Below the pieces are notes generated by a model, which was not told where the DNA came from, ran no database searches, and saw nothing but the letters and a program-made list of their open reading frames with translations. The translations under genes and the position numbers were made by a program. A stretch of DNA of 64,000 nt. It comes from Lytechinus pictus. Its lineage: Eukaryota > Echinodermata > Echinoidea > Temnopleuroida > Toxopneustidae. The stretch lies in the NCBI RefSeq assembly GCF_037042905.1, contig NC_087258.1, forward strand, positions 8,162,501-8,226,500. The letters run 5' to 3'. Positions 36,301 through 49,000 of the stretch are shown piece by piece. Within the stretch, counting starts at the first letter, position 1, and each line of letters begins with the position of its first letter.

Positions 36301-36842
36301 AAATATAAAGAAACACATTAAAAATTAATAAAACAAACTTCTGAAATATTAATTCTGCAGCCACTACCACTAAGTTACTTTCACTTTATCATCTTGTCAC
36401 ATATGTAAACCTTGTTTGCTGTTATTTTACTTTGCTAATTGGCTTGTGGTAAAATATAAATTGTTTCTATCGTTGTAAAAATGAAATGATTGAAAGAGAA
36501 TAAATGAATTTTATTGTTCGCAGGTTGTGTGGACTTTTTTTGTTAATCTCCGTATAGACACACACTCATAATGGTAAAGTAAATAAATAGTGCATAGCAA
36601 ACTCAGATAGATGTACAAAACAATGGTTTTTCATTTCTTCCTCTTTGAATCCTAAAACCTAGATTATGCAGGCCCCAAATCCAGTTTATTTCTGTTTTCT
36701 CTTTTGCAGCATATTATAGCAGGAGAAAATCACAGAAAAATATGCTGCACCGTGCAGTATTTTTAATGATTAATATATAATTTTTTTTTCTTTCTCATTT
36801 GCCATTACAGTGTCTTGTCTTTAAAGTTGAAAGGAGATCAAA

Positions 36843-37584
36843 ATGGAAGAATCAGAAAGTATAGACAGTCCCTCCATGGATTCTAGAAGAACATCTAAAG
36901 ATTCCATTAAAGATGATTTAAGAACTAAATCTGATGAAGAGGTCTTTGCCAAGACCCTGCAATCAAGATCAACAAGAAGACGATCATCATTCCCTCTGAT
37001 TTCTGTGAGCACTGAAAGTGACGAGTCCGTTGAGATGGTGTCCCTCTGTGATGGAAGTGTGATGCGAAGCAGCCCTGCTATGGCAAGTTCTATGGGAGCA
37101 TTACCTGATGTCAAAAGTCACTTCCCATTGCGCAACAAGTTCCTTCAAGTTCCCAAGACCCATGCAGCCCTTGGAAGCACATTAAGTATAGCTAGCCACA
37201 GGTTGGTAAGACCACCATGCACCACAAGAACACAACCAGAAGAATCCACATTAACCTCAAAACCAAAGCGGAAGTGGTACCAGCTACTGCAGCAGTCATC
37301 TGTCCAGTTTGGTCTTGATTTCTGCTATTCCACAGAAGGTGCCTTGGTTACCCCTATTCTACTTCAGTTGGGTCTACCAGATCATCTGTATGGACTTGCT
37401 TGGATTCTTGCACCCGTCCTGGGTCTCATTCTGGCTCCTTTTATTGGGTCGGCTAGTGACCGGTGTTATAGTCCAATGGGCCAAAGAAGACCTTTCATTC
37501 TGCCTCTAGGGATCTGTGTTATGATAGGGACGGCACTGTATTTGAACAGTGCCGATCTTGGTGTCCTGATCAGTAAAGATGACG
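36843..37584 (+). CDS. SLC45A1-like: SLC45 coding exon 1: N terminus and TM1-3
   Basis: ATG at 36843 follows an acceptor CCATTACAG at 36810, so the exon carries 32 nt of 5' UTR. The start is the first ATG after the acceptor. 247 codons plus one base end at GACG|GTAAGA. About 140 residues of Ser/Thr-rich, probably disordered sequence with basic patches (RSTRRRSSF) precede TM1. The exon then encodes the family-diagnostic FGLDFCYSTEG, DHLYGLAWILAPVLG, SASDR and QRRPFIL segments. Confidence 0.93.
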
Positions 37585-40500
37585 GTAAGAATTGGTATCC
37601 TCAGTTTTCAAATTGGCTGTTGAAAGAGGCACATCTCTAGGTTAAGTCTGGTGCTCTGTCTTTGAGCATTTACAAAAACACTGTGTTCTGTCAGTCTTTT
37701 GTCAATACATCATGTTTAATATAAAAGTTGCTAATATTCTTATCTATGATTGTTTAGAGATAAAATGAAAGGCAGCTTCTTCACTATGTATTGATTGTGA
37801 TTGTAGAATTACACCAACATGACAGGAACATTGACAGATCTATACATTTTGAAATGTCTTTCCAAGTACAACAAATTCCATTATTTCCCTGGCTAAGAGA
37901 GATCGATGCAGGCAGAGTATTGGGAACAGATTGATATTAATCGAGAGAGTACACGTCCAGTTTACTTGTCTATTTTACATTATCTATCTGTCTGGTATTT
38001 CATCCCTCCTCTTTGAATCTTACAGCAAAGACCGCTACAATGTGGGGTATTGCAATAACAGTAATCGGGGTAGCATTGACGGACTTCAGTGCCGACTCCT
38101 GTGCCTCACCTTTCAAGGCATACCTAATGGATACATGCAATCTTGATGACCTTAAGCGTGCTCTCGGCATGCGGAGTACTCTTGGAGGTAACTGTTTATA
38201 TCCATTAATTTTATTTGTTTTATTTTATCAGGGTGGTTCTATCAGCAATCTACTATTTTCCTAAGACACCCTAAAGCATAACAAACTGATTCCCCGCAAT
38301 CGGCATCTGACATTATTATAGAATGTTCTCTCTGACAGTAACAGGTGTTGTTAATCGTCAAGAGTAGAATCAGGCTTTATGAAGAAAATCCTTAATTATT
38401 CAATCCAATGTTCCGTATACAACATCATAACCTAGCTTTCACTGGCTCAACTGACCTTCAAGTTCCCAAACCAGGCCAACGAATATCTGATGGGACAGCA
38501 TACATGTAATAATTGGCTGAGTCCTGAAGATGTAAAATTGTATGAGATATCATGGACATTTCCTGGTCATTCATATATGGGGCCAGTATTAGGATGTAAT
38601 GCCATTAAATCTCAGATAAGCATTGTTGCAGATTTAGGAGACATTTTTGTTTTGTTTTTTTGCCAAGGCCCTGTTGATTTAAAGCAGAGTTGGTATACTG
38701 TGTATGACCTCTCAGAGTTTTGCCAAAGCCCACCTACATATAGGACATAATAGAATGGTTTGTGTGGTGTTTGTCGCAGCCAGCCATACATTGCAATTTG
38801 AAAAATGTTCATTCAAATACAATGTGCACAAATTCTAATTTAACAGGTGCATGTCATCAAGGGTGACTATCACACAGTTGATATTAATTCAGTAATACTA
38901 CTTTTGAACAGAGGGATTTGCTTCCATTTCATATTAATATTGTGTTTGTTTAACAAATTTTATTGATACTTTATCAGGTATTGGTGGAGGTCTGGGCTAC
39001 ATCTGCATTGCCATTGACTGGGAACAGACAGTCTTTGGACAGGCCCTTGGGAGCCAGCTACGTGTGATCTTTCTGTTGAATATCATCATGCTTCTCATCT
39101 CCTTCATCCTTACTCTGACAAGCATTCCAGAGGTTCCTTTGAGGAGATTTTCATCAAGGAGTGAGTCAGAAACAAAGTACACCCCATGTAGTGATGAAGA
39201 AAGTGATGGAACTAGTTACAAATTACTGGACACAAACCAGGGCAAAATGCTTAAACTTTGGTGTTTAATCAAGTGGTTCTACAGGAAAAGGCCAACAGAG
39301 GATATTTCTCTTGAAAATGGCGAAAGAACTTCCTTGTCGTGTGATGAAAGTGATGAAGGCAGTCCACATTGTGATGAGGAACGACCCCATAAACATAACA
39401 AACCCTATGCAAAGCTCAAGAAGCATAGAATTTCCAAAGGGCAGAATAGATCCTCCGATGGAAAACCTGCAAATAATGGAGGAGGTAGTAACAGGAACTT
39501 TGTTCCAAAGAAGAAAGCCAAGTCACCATCAAAGAAATCAGAAGCAGGCTCGTTGGCTGGAAGCAACTGTATTTTGAAGATCAACCCAAATGACGATACC
39601 AAGGACCTCTTGAATTCCCAAGCCAAAATGCCAGCAGGATCGTTCAGTCATGACGCAACCATGCACCAGTGCAACGACAACAGCCAATCTCTAGCTATCT
39701 GCATATCCAACCCTTCTGTTGAGATCAACTGTGGTGATGATGAAGAGGGTGGTGAAAGTGATGACGATGATGATAATAAGGGTGAACCAGCATCGATTCT
39801 GCAGTTGCTCCGGTCAACAATCCACATGCCCAAGGAGTTGAGGTATTTGAGTTTGGTGAATTTCTTGGGATGGGCCAGCATCATCATATTGATCTGTTTC
39901 TTCACTGACTTTGTGGCTCAAGCTGTATACCACGGTAAGAAGTTAGAAAATAGGGCATAAATCCATGCACAATGTAAAGTAATCATATGGGAGATATATG
40001 TATGTGGCTCCTTGTCAAAAGCATATGTTATAGGGTATATGAGGTCAAGAGCATTGAGAGTTTTTGTCTCACCTGCATAGCAGAGTGAGACTATAGGCGC
40101 CGCTTTTCCGACGGCGGCGGCGACGGCGGCGGCGGCGGCGGCGTCAACACCAAATCTTAACCTGAGGTTAAGTTTTTGAAATGACAGCATAACTTAGAAA
40201 GTATATGGACCTAGTTCATGAAACTTGGCCATAAGGTTAATCAAGTATTACTGAACATCCTGCCTGAGTTTCATGTCACATGACCAAGGTCAAAGGTCAT
40301 TTAGGGTCAATGAACTTAGACCATGTTGGGGGAATCAACATCAAAATCTTAACCTAAGGTTAAGTTTTTGAAATGTCATCATAACTTAGAAAATATATGG
40401 ACCTAGTTCATGAAACTTATACATAAGGTTAATCAAGTATCACTGAACATCCTGCATGAGTTTCACATCACATGACCAAGGTCAAAGGTCATTTAGGGTC

Positions 40501-43500
40501 AATGAACTTTGGCCGAATTGGGGGTATCTGTTGAATTACCATCATAACTTTGAAAGTTTATGGATCTGATTCATGAAACTTGGACAGAATAGTAATCAAG
40601 TATTACTAAACATCCTGTGCAAGTTTCAGGTCACATGATCAAGGTCAAAGGTCATTTAGGGTCAATGAACTTTGGCCAAATTGGGGTATTTGTTGAATTA
40701 CAGCCATAAATTTGAAAGTGTGTTGGTCTAGTTCATAAAACTTGGACATAATAGTAATCAAGTATCACTGAACATCCTGTGCGAGTTTCAGGTCACATGA
40801 TCAAGGTCAAAGGTCATGTAAGGTCAAAGAACTTTGGCCACGTTGGGGGTATTTGTTGAATTGCCATCATATCTCTATAAGTGTATTGGTCTAGTTCATA
40901 AAACGTGGAAATAAGAGTAACCAAGTATCACTGAACATCTTGTGCGAGTTATAGTAGTTTTCAAAATCAGCACTGCTGCTATATTGAATCGCGTGATGCA
41001 GGTGAGACGGCCAGAGGCATTCCACTTGTTTAACTTTGTAGTCTCTTCTTTAATTCCCTTCTACTTCCAAGTTTTCTGGGCAAGCATTGATATCCACGTA
41101 CAGTATGTATCAGTTATAAGTCATATCGATTTCACTAGTATCACAACCAAATTGATATACTTAATACTATATTTGATACATAATAAAGAATGAAGCTGGA
41201 ATTTACATCCTGATATACATGTATATTTGAGAGGCATAAGCTAATATCGAATTGACAAAATGAAACTTGATTGCATCACGCTCTTGATGTAAAGACAGCA
41301 TTTCACTTTTGAGTCTAGCACATGAAATTTATCAAAATTCATTTTAAATAGCATTTTACTCAATATAAGTACATTATTTTATTTGAATATGTTTTTCTTG
41401 ATGTTTGCTCACTTATATGATTTTTTCCCCCTTATGCTCTTGTTATTATTAGAACTCAATACAATCCACTCTCTTGTTAGAATAAGCTTCTCTTACCTGT
41501 AAAAGATAGTAACAGGTCAATGAGCTTTTTCTCCTCACAAGCAGCTATTGTTGGATTTTAAATGAGCATTTAGGAATACCCCTTTGAGTATGCAGAGCAT
41601 TGCATCATTTAAAAAGCAGGTCTTAGTCGAGAGATGCATATGAAAATCTCTTTCCCCCAAATTCATAACAACAATGAATTTCATATCACACATCCTCCTC
41701 TTCCTAATAATTCCAGATGCTACCATTGTCCTCTCGCGGGAGTTTCACACTGAGGCGGCTGGCCCGAGAAGCTCCAAACTGAACTGTGCTATTGATTTTT
41801 GATTCTTCACAAATATGCCTTCTTTTTTCCGCTTTTTCCGGCACCAATTTAAAAGCAGCTGCCCAGCAAATTGAAAAATGTAGGGTTTGAGCATGCCCGC
41901 AGTGGATCCATAGTACAAAGCTAGCAGAAAGCATGTTTTGAATGACTCAGTTCTTTTAACAAGACTTTGAAATTATTAGGTTGGGAGGTTAAGAAATTAC
42001 TTGACAAGAATGTGTTGTATTGATTTATAGGATGTTGCTTTGGGGTAAATATAAAAAGTTCATTATTTTCTTCTCCTCCATCTTCCTCTTCTTCTTCTTT
42101 TTTCTCTTCTTCTTCCTCTTCTTCCTCTTTCTCTTCTTCTTCCTCTTCTTCCTCTTCTTCTTTTTTCTCTTCTTCTTCTTCCTCTTCTTCCTCTTTTTCT
42201 TCTTCTTCTTCTACTTCTTCTTCTACTTCTTTTTCTTGTACTTCTTCTTCTCCTCCTCCTCTTCTTCATCTTCTTCTTCCTCCTCTTTTTATTTTTTGGC
42301 ATCATCTCTATCACTATTACAAGTGATTAGGTGAAAATACCCATTGATATTGTAAGTTATTTTGTTACAGTTATAATTGTCTCACCTGCATAGCAGAGTG
42401 AGACTATAGGCGCCGCTTTTCCGACGGCGACGACGGCGGCGGCGTCAACACCAAATCTTAACCTGAGGTTAAGTTTTTGAAATGACAGCATAACTTAGAA
42501 AGTATATAGACCTAGTTCATGAAACTTGGCCATAAGGTTAATCAAGTATTACTGAACATCCTGCCTGAGTTTCATGTCACATGACCAAGGTCAAAGGTCA
42601 TTTAGGGTCAATGAACTTAGACCATGTTGGGGGAATCAACATCAAAATCTTAAACTAAGGTTAAGTTTTTGAAATGTCATCATAACTTAGAAAATATATG
42701 GACCTAGTTCATGAAACTTATACATAAGGTTAATCAAGTATCACTGAACATCCTGCATGAGTTTCACATCACATGACCAAGGTCAAAGGTCATTTAGGGT
42801 CAATGAACTTTGGCCGAATTGGGGGTATCTGTTGAATTACCATCATAACTTTGAAAGTTTATGGATCTGATTCATGAAACTTGGACATAATAGTAATCAA
42901 GTATTACTGAACATCCTGTGCAAGTTTCAGGTCACATGATCAAGGTCAAAGGTCATTTAGGGTCAATGAACTTTGGCCAAATTGGGGTATTTGTTGAATT
43001 ACAGCCATAAATTTGAAAGTGTGTTGGTCTAGTTCATAAAACTTGGACATAATAGTAATCAAGTATCACTGAACATCCTGTGCGAGTTTCAGGTCACATG
43101 ATCAAGGTCAAAGGTCATGTAAGGTCAAAGAACTTTAGCCACGTTGGGGGTATTTGTTGAATTGCCATCATATCTCTATAAGTGTATTGGTCTAGTTCAT
43201 AAAACGTGGAAATAAGAGTAACCAAGTATCACTGAACATCTTGTGCGAGTTATAGTAGTTTTCAAAATCAGCACTGCTGCTATATTGAATCGCGTGATGC
43301 AGGTGAGACGGCCAGAGGCATTCCACTTGTTAGAATAAATCTGTGCTTTTTACATTTTTTAGGTGCATGTACAATGTAGATTTGTTCTTTTTGTTTGGTA
43401 TATGAAGCAACACCTTTTTCATTCCAACCAATGTAATGGACCAGTATTCTAAAGTTCTGAACAGAGATTATTACAGAATCCATATTCAAACATACAAAGT

Positions 43501-46038
43501 ATGACAGGAATCCATAACATTAGCCATTAGATATAAAAATTTAAAAAATGAGCAAAAAAATTGGCAAAAACACTAAGTTTGGTACTTAATTGATAAATGA
43601 AATTTGTACATGGTGCTTATTCATGAAGCACCTCTGCACATTAGAATTCCTATTTTTTTTCTGCACCTTAGAATTCTTATTTTGACAATGTCCCGGAATG
43701 TGCCCAAAGAGTGGGGTATAATTTATATGTGTGTGCTTTAGTATATATAATATATCTTCCAATCTCGTGAGAATTCTGGTCGACGTTATATGATTTAATA
43801 GCTTTTCTTCCTTTCATTGATCAGGTGACCCCGGTGCGGAGCCTGGCACGGAAGAGTATCGTCTGTATGAGGAGGGAGTTAAGATGGGCAGTTGGGGACT
43901 ATGTGTCTACTCCTTTGTTTCCTTTGCGCTTGGATGTAAGTATCTCTAGGGCACATGTTTTAGAGGCAGCAAATCTTATAATACCTTCATTTTGAGTCAT
44001 ATGAAGGATTGTATGATTTCAAGTGAAAATTACTTACCCCAAAACATTCATAGAAACAGAGTCATACAGTTCAGAAATATTTATTCTGAATAGAATTTTT
44101 AAAACTCTATCCACTTTTAGCCCTGTTCATTATGAACACATGGTGACTGGATCATTTTCATAGATGACGTTCCCAACTATAAAACAGTGAAAAATTATGC
44201 AATGCAAACAGCAATTAAAAAGCAGTGAAATTAATGTCTGTACATGTATTCAACATCAGGGTATAGGATTGGCGAATACTAGCAAAATTGTATGCAACTA
44301 TGGTCACTTTTCTTAACAATTGCTTTAGTGGAGAGTCAACCAGAATTGGAGAAAGTATCGATGATGATTGCCGACTACAGACAGGAAAGGGTTAATGTTA
44401 CATGTACATGTTGGATATTCTTCATTGTTTGTTACCTCTTATGGAAACTCATATCATGATTTTCTACACCCTAGCGTTCAAAGGATTTTGTGCTCCACTA
44501 TCAACATTTTTGTGAGGGAAATGTTTATGGAGTTCAAAATTATACACTTTTCTGCCTGTTTCAAAGAGGGACAGCTTGTTTTTGGAAACCCCATTGTGTG
44601 TGTGTGTGTGTGTGTGTGAAGAGTAAGTGTACATTAATTAGCATTAACAGAAGGAAGTTATATAGGAAGTTGTTAAAAAAGATGTTTCCTGACACACGCT
44701 GGAGTGATTGTCTCTCATTTATTCACAGGATGTTTTGAAAACCCAGTAAAGCTATTACAAATTTCTTAACAATACCTTTCAAAGCATGCTGTTACCGGTA
44801 TTTAGGGTGATTTATTGAAAATTGGTGATAATCATTATCGCCACCAACATCTTACAAAATCATCACCAACATCCTTTTACAAAGACAATCCAAATCTGAT
44901 ATGAATGAAAGGAAATATTGGTGTAGGAAAAAAAAGTTGCATGCAACAAGAAAAACCAGATTTGATGTCATCATTCGTGATATCGTAACTCCAAGATTTT
45001 CTTCCTTTTTCTCATTTCTTTCTTTCTTTCTTTATGTTCCATCATTCTTTCTTTCTTTAATTCTTTTATATCTTCCTTTTGGCTTTCCTACTTCCTTCCT
45101 TTCTTTCTTCCAGTGTGCTTTCTAAAATCACATTCTAAAGATGCGAGACTTGAAAATGTTTATTTCGAGTACATATTGTTTAACCTCAGCATTTTCTTAA
45201 AGATTTCTGTGGAATAATAGGACTGTCACTGTGTCATGGGAACAATATGTAAATTATTCACTCAATACATGTACATGTACAACTGGAAATGTGTGAATAT
45301 CGCACTATTAAAGCTGTTTCAATCTACATGTAAAACTTTTGTTTTCATTTTGAAATGATTACACACAGACTTGTATTTGAAAAGGTCTAGATTTGAATAC
45401 ACTTTATATACTTATAAAGTCAAAAAGGGGCCTAAGCTTTCGATCCTAGCAGAATCTTCGTCGGAGGCAAAATGACAAACATATAAAGTGGAACAACTAT
45501 AATATAGACCACAAACAAGCTACAGCAACACTAGAAACAAGGAGACAAAAGGGGCATTAGTGAGTAGAGAAGACCAATCAGGTTAGTGAAGGGGATGAAA
45601 GAAAAGGAGTAGGCAGACACAAAGGGAAGTTAGTGTAAGTAAGGCCAAGAGGGATTAAGATAATGAGGCAGGCAACATCAAACAGGATCTGGAACAAAAC
45701 AGTGATAGAGGGATGAATAACTAGAGAATTAGTGAGAGGTGGGTCAAACAGGTTACAAAGAAAGGCTTAATAAACTGGTGCATAAGAGTGGGGGGAAAAA
45801 AAGAAGAAAAAGAATGGGGAACAACTGATAATGTGCAAAAGACATATAAGTATATATGATAAAGCATTAAACAAACTAAGAGAAGAAGGTAAGTGTAAAT
45901 ATGTATCTATAAGTGATATGTATATAAATATATCCAAAAGAGAAATGTATATGAAAAATTATATACACATATGGTGTAACTGATATGGTAATCCGCTAGG
46001 TGTGACGGGAAAAAACATAAGACTATATAGTAGGAAAG

Positions 46039-46070
<32 letters not shown>

Positions 46071-49000
46071 TATATGTGAAAAAGAGGAAGCAAATTGCCT
46101 AAAAAGGTAAAAGCAAATATAGAGAGAGGGGGTGTATTATGAAGAAACCATAGTATACATGTAAATAAGCAAATGTGGTAAATCTAAAAGAGGTGAGTGG
46201 AGAAAAAAACAAATATATATATATATATATAATAATTATTATATCGCCTGAATAAGGAAGGAAAAATTGGAGCTGAGCTTGTATGAGATATGGGAGGAAA
46301 GTAGAGTAAGAAACTATAATGTAACTATTCAAAAGAGCTGAGGGGAAAAATTATATGTATATATAAATTGAAAGTGGATAGGAAAGAAAAATCAGTCGTT
46401 CCCCTCTTGGATGTTCAGGCCATGAGGTTGGGTGGTGCGAAGTCGTCTCATCCAGAGCTTCTCCCTGCTAGTACGGACTGAGTCAGGACGGGTACCTAAA
46501 GATTCGATGCCCTGTAGCATCATGTCAGTGATGGAGTGGTTGGGGAGGTTAAAATGGCGGCCAACTGGAGTGTCCAGCTTTGCTGTGTTGACGGTGGATC
46601 TGTGCCCGTAGAATCGTTTCTTGAGTGTGGTCTTGGTTTCCCCTATGTATTGTACCCTACAAACTCTGCAAGTGATGAGATATACAACATTAGTGGTAGT
46701 GCATGTGATGTTGCCCTTGATTTGGTGAGACAGGCTGGTAGAGTTGCTGGTGAAAGTATCGCCCTCGTGAAGGTGTATTTCACATATGATGCACCTGTTG
46801 CTGGTGCATTTGAAGGTGCCATGCTGTATGGGAGAAGAATGGTTAGTGAGGGAGGGCACTTCAGCACGAACAATGAGGTCCCTGAGATTCGGTGGGCGTC
46901 GGTATGCTAGAAGGGGAGTATCGGGAACGGCCTGTTGGAGACGATCAGAAGTGTGTAAAATGTGGTGGTTATCAAACAGGATTTTGCGGAGAGGGGGTAG
47001 ATTGGGATGGAAGGTGGTCACAAGCGGTATTCTGTCGGTGGTCTCCTTGTCACTTTTTGGTTTGAGAACTTCAGATCTGGGGAGAGAACGAACTTTGTTA
47101 ATTGCCAGTTGGACTGCCCTGGCCCCGTGGCCCCTAGCACAGAGATGTTTCTGCAGATTCCTGGCATGGAAGGAAAAATCAGGGTCCTCGGAGCAGATAC
47201 GGCGAAGTCTGAGGGCTTGACTGTAAGCGATGCCGGTTTTGCAGTGACGGGGGTGGCAGCTGGATGAGTGGAGGTACTGGTGGGTATCTGTGGGTTTAGA
47301 GTATAGGGTAGTGGTGATACCATTAGACTTTTTCTGGACTGTAACATCAAGGAAGTGGGTTTCCTGTTGGGAGAATATTACTTTATATACTTGTATAAGA
47401 TTTCATGGAAAACCCATTAAATGAAGGTTACTTTTTCACATTATTATCTTAGATTTAGATCTGGTTCAGTAATTAGCATGAGCCTAATTTATATGAAAAC
47501 ATGAAATCTAAGCTGAAAATTATCATACTGAAGGCTACTGATATACAGAAAGGCTGGTATACTGTATCATTGAATGGAAAAAAGACAAGAAACCTAGGTC
47601 TGCTATCTAGTGTTTTATTTAATCCATTTCTCAGCAATTACACATTTTTTACAAGAATTTTTTGGCTCATATTTTTCATTCAAACACTTACATCTACATG
47701 TAGACCCAACTATTAGGTGGTTGTTATTGGATTCCATTCAAATTCTAAAAGCTCACAGGTAGTTTTGTTTCACTGTATAACAACTTAGGGAGGCGCGATA
47801 GCTCAGTCGGTAGAGTGGGGGTTTCGGATTCCGGTGACCCAGTTTCAATTCCCAAGTGGTGCGCTATGCCCTTTGGTAAGGCATTTTTCCTCATTATCAG
47901 GTCCATCGGAGAGGACCTTAAGCCGTTGGTCCCCTGGTTGCTTGCTCACAGGCATTCGTGCTTAGCAGTCAGGTAAAAAACCTCGGTATAAAAAAATTAA
48001 ACCTTGCATTATTATATGTTAAGAAACAGCCATATTGGGGTTAAGCAAACAAGTTGCAGGAAGAGTTTGTTTGTGTGTGTGTTATTCAATTATCAAGTCG
48101 TCCTTAAAAAGGGCAGGAAAACAAATTCTAAGCAGTCGTGCTTACATGTTCATGTATAATGCAAAGTCCAGATAGAAGACAACAAAAGAGATTTAACATA
48201 AATTACTCTATTATTTCAAAAAGGCAAAACTTCTAGTACATGTACTTACTTGATGCCGGGAAATTGTCTTTATTAAAGATGAATGAAATATTTCTGACCT
48301 GTTTATATTTTCTATATTGCATCTATGTTTATACAATGTAAACAGGAAGTGAATCCGAGAACACTCACATGCATATAATGATGTAAAACAAATGAGGGTT
48401 CTTTTCTCCCGGGAATATATTGTACCAATCACCATGGGATTGTATGCCTTTTCATGCATCAATTTTGAAGAAGAACAAAAAATAGGGTAGAATGTATACA
48501 TATACATGTATATCTCCATGGAGATATGTAGATTGTACGGGCCTCATTTTTTCTTTAAAATATGGACTTTGCAAAGATAAAATGCATGTTGTATAGAACT
48601 CGTGGCACTGATATTCATTCACTTTCCAAAGTTACCTCTTAGAATGAGTAAAAAGTGAAATGAAATAGGAAACTTGAGTTTTTTTTTTTTTTATTATGGA
48701 TTATGTTAGCATAGACTTCTGTACTTTTGTGCATTTTCAAGACTGTGTAAAATAATTTACGTATTTCTTACAAAGTAGTAAGGTGTGCTTAGACACAAAG
48801 TCAATAACCTTATCTGTGTTTATAAAATTGCTGAATTTATATTGAAACCATTGTGTGTGTTTTTTTAACTAGGGCATATAAGAAGATTTTCCTGTCTTTG
48901 TTTAGACCCTAAACACAGATTGTAGTTAGAGCAGACAGACAGGTTCATAAAATGTCAAGTGTTTAGATTTTCTGTCTCAACTTTCTTCGAGGTAATCTTT

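Larger units (their letters stand above)
45401..47392 (-). mobile_element. 5'-truncated Penelope-like element (PLE) with 13-bp target-site duplication
   Basis: The identical 13-mer ACTTTATATACTT occurs at 45401-45413 and 47380-47392 and brackets a minus-strand insertion of about 1.97 kb. The insertion holds the end of the reverse-transcriptase region, a GIY-YIG endonuclease domain and a roughly 970-nt AT-rich 3' UTR. The UTR ends in a conserved tail (GGATCGAAAGCTTAGGCCCC on the minus strand at 45446-45427). The truncation on the RT side, next to the direct repeat, is typical of target-primed insertion. It sits antisense inside SLC45 intron 4. Long A (46030-46066) and TA (46210-46230) runs occur in the UTR. 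Confidence 0.88.

Noticed and set aside
36821-37114. Minus-strand 97-aa frame
   Set aside because: Antisense to SLC45 coding exon 1.
42020-42334. Phe-rich and Arg-rich frames
   Set aside because: Translation of a (CTT/CCT)n tract in SLC45 intron 3.
46536-47267. Plus-strand frames at 46.5-47.3 kb
   Set aside because: Antisense shadows of the PLE polyprotein.
47791-47870. Functional tRNA gene
   Set aside because: A and B boxes are present but the acceptor stem and anticodon arm do not fold as a complete tRNA, and a SINE body follows.
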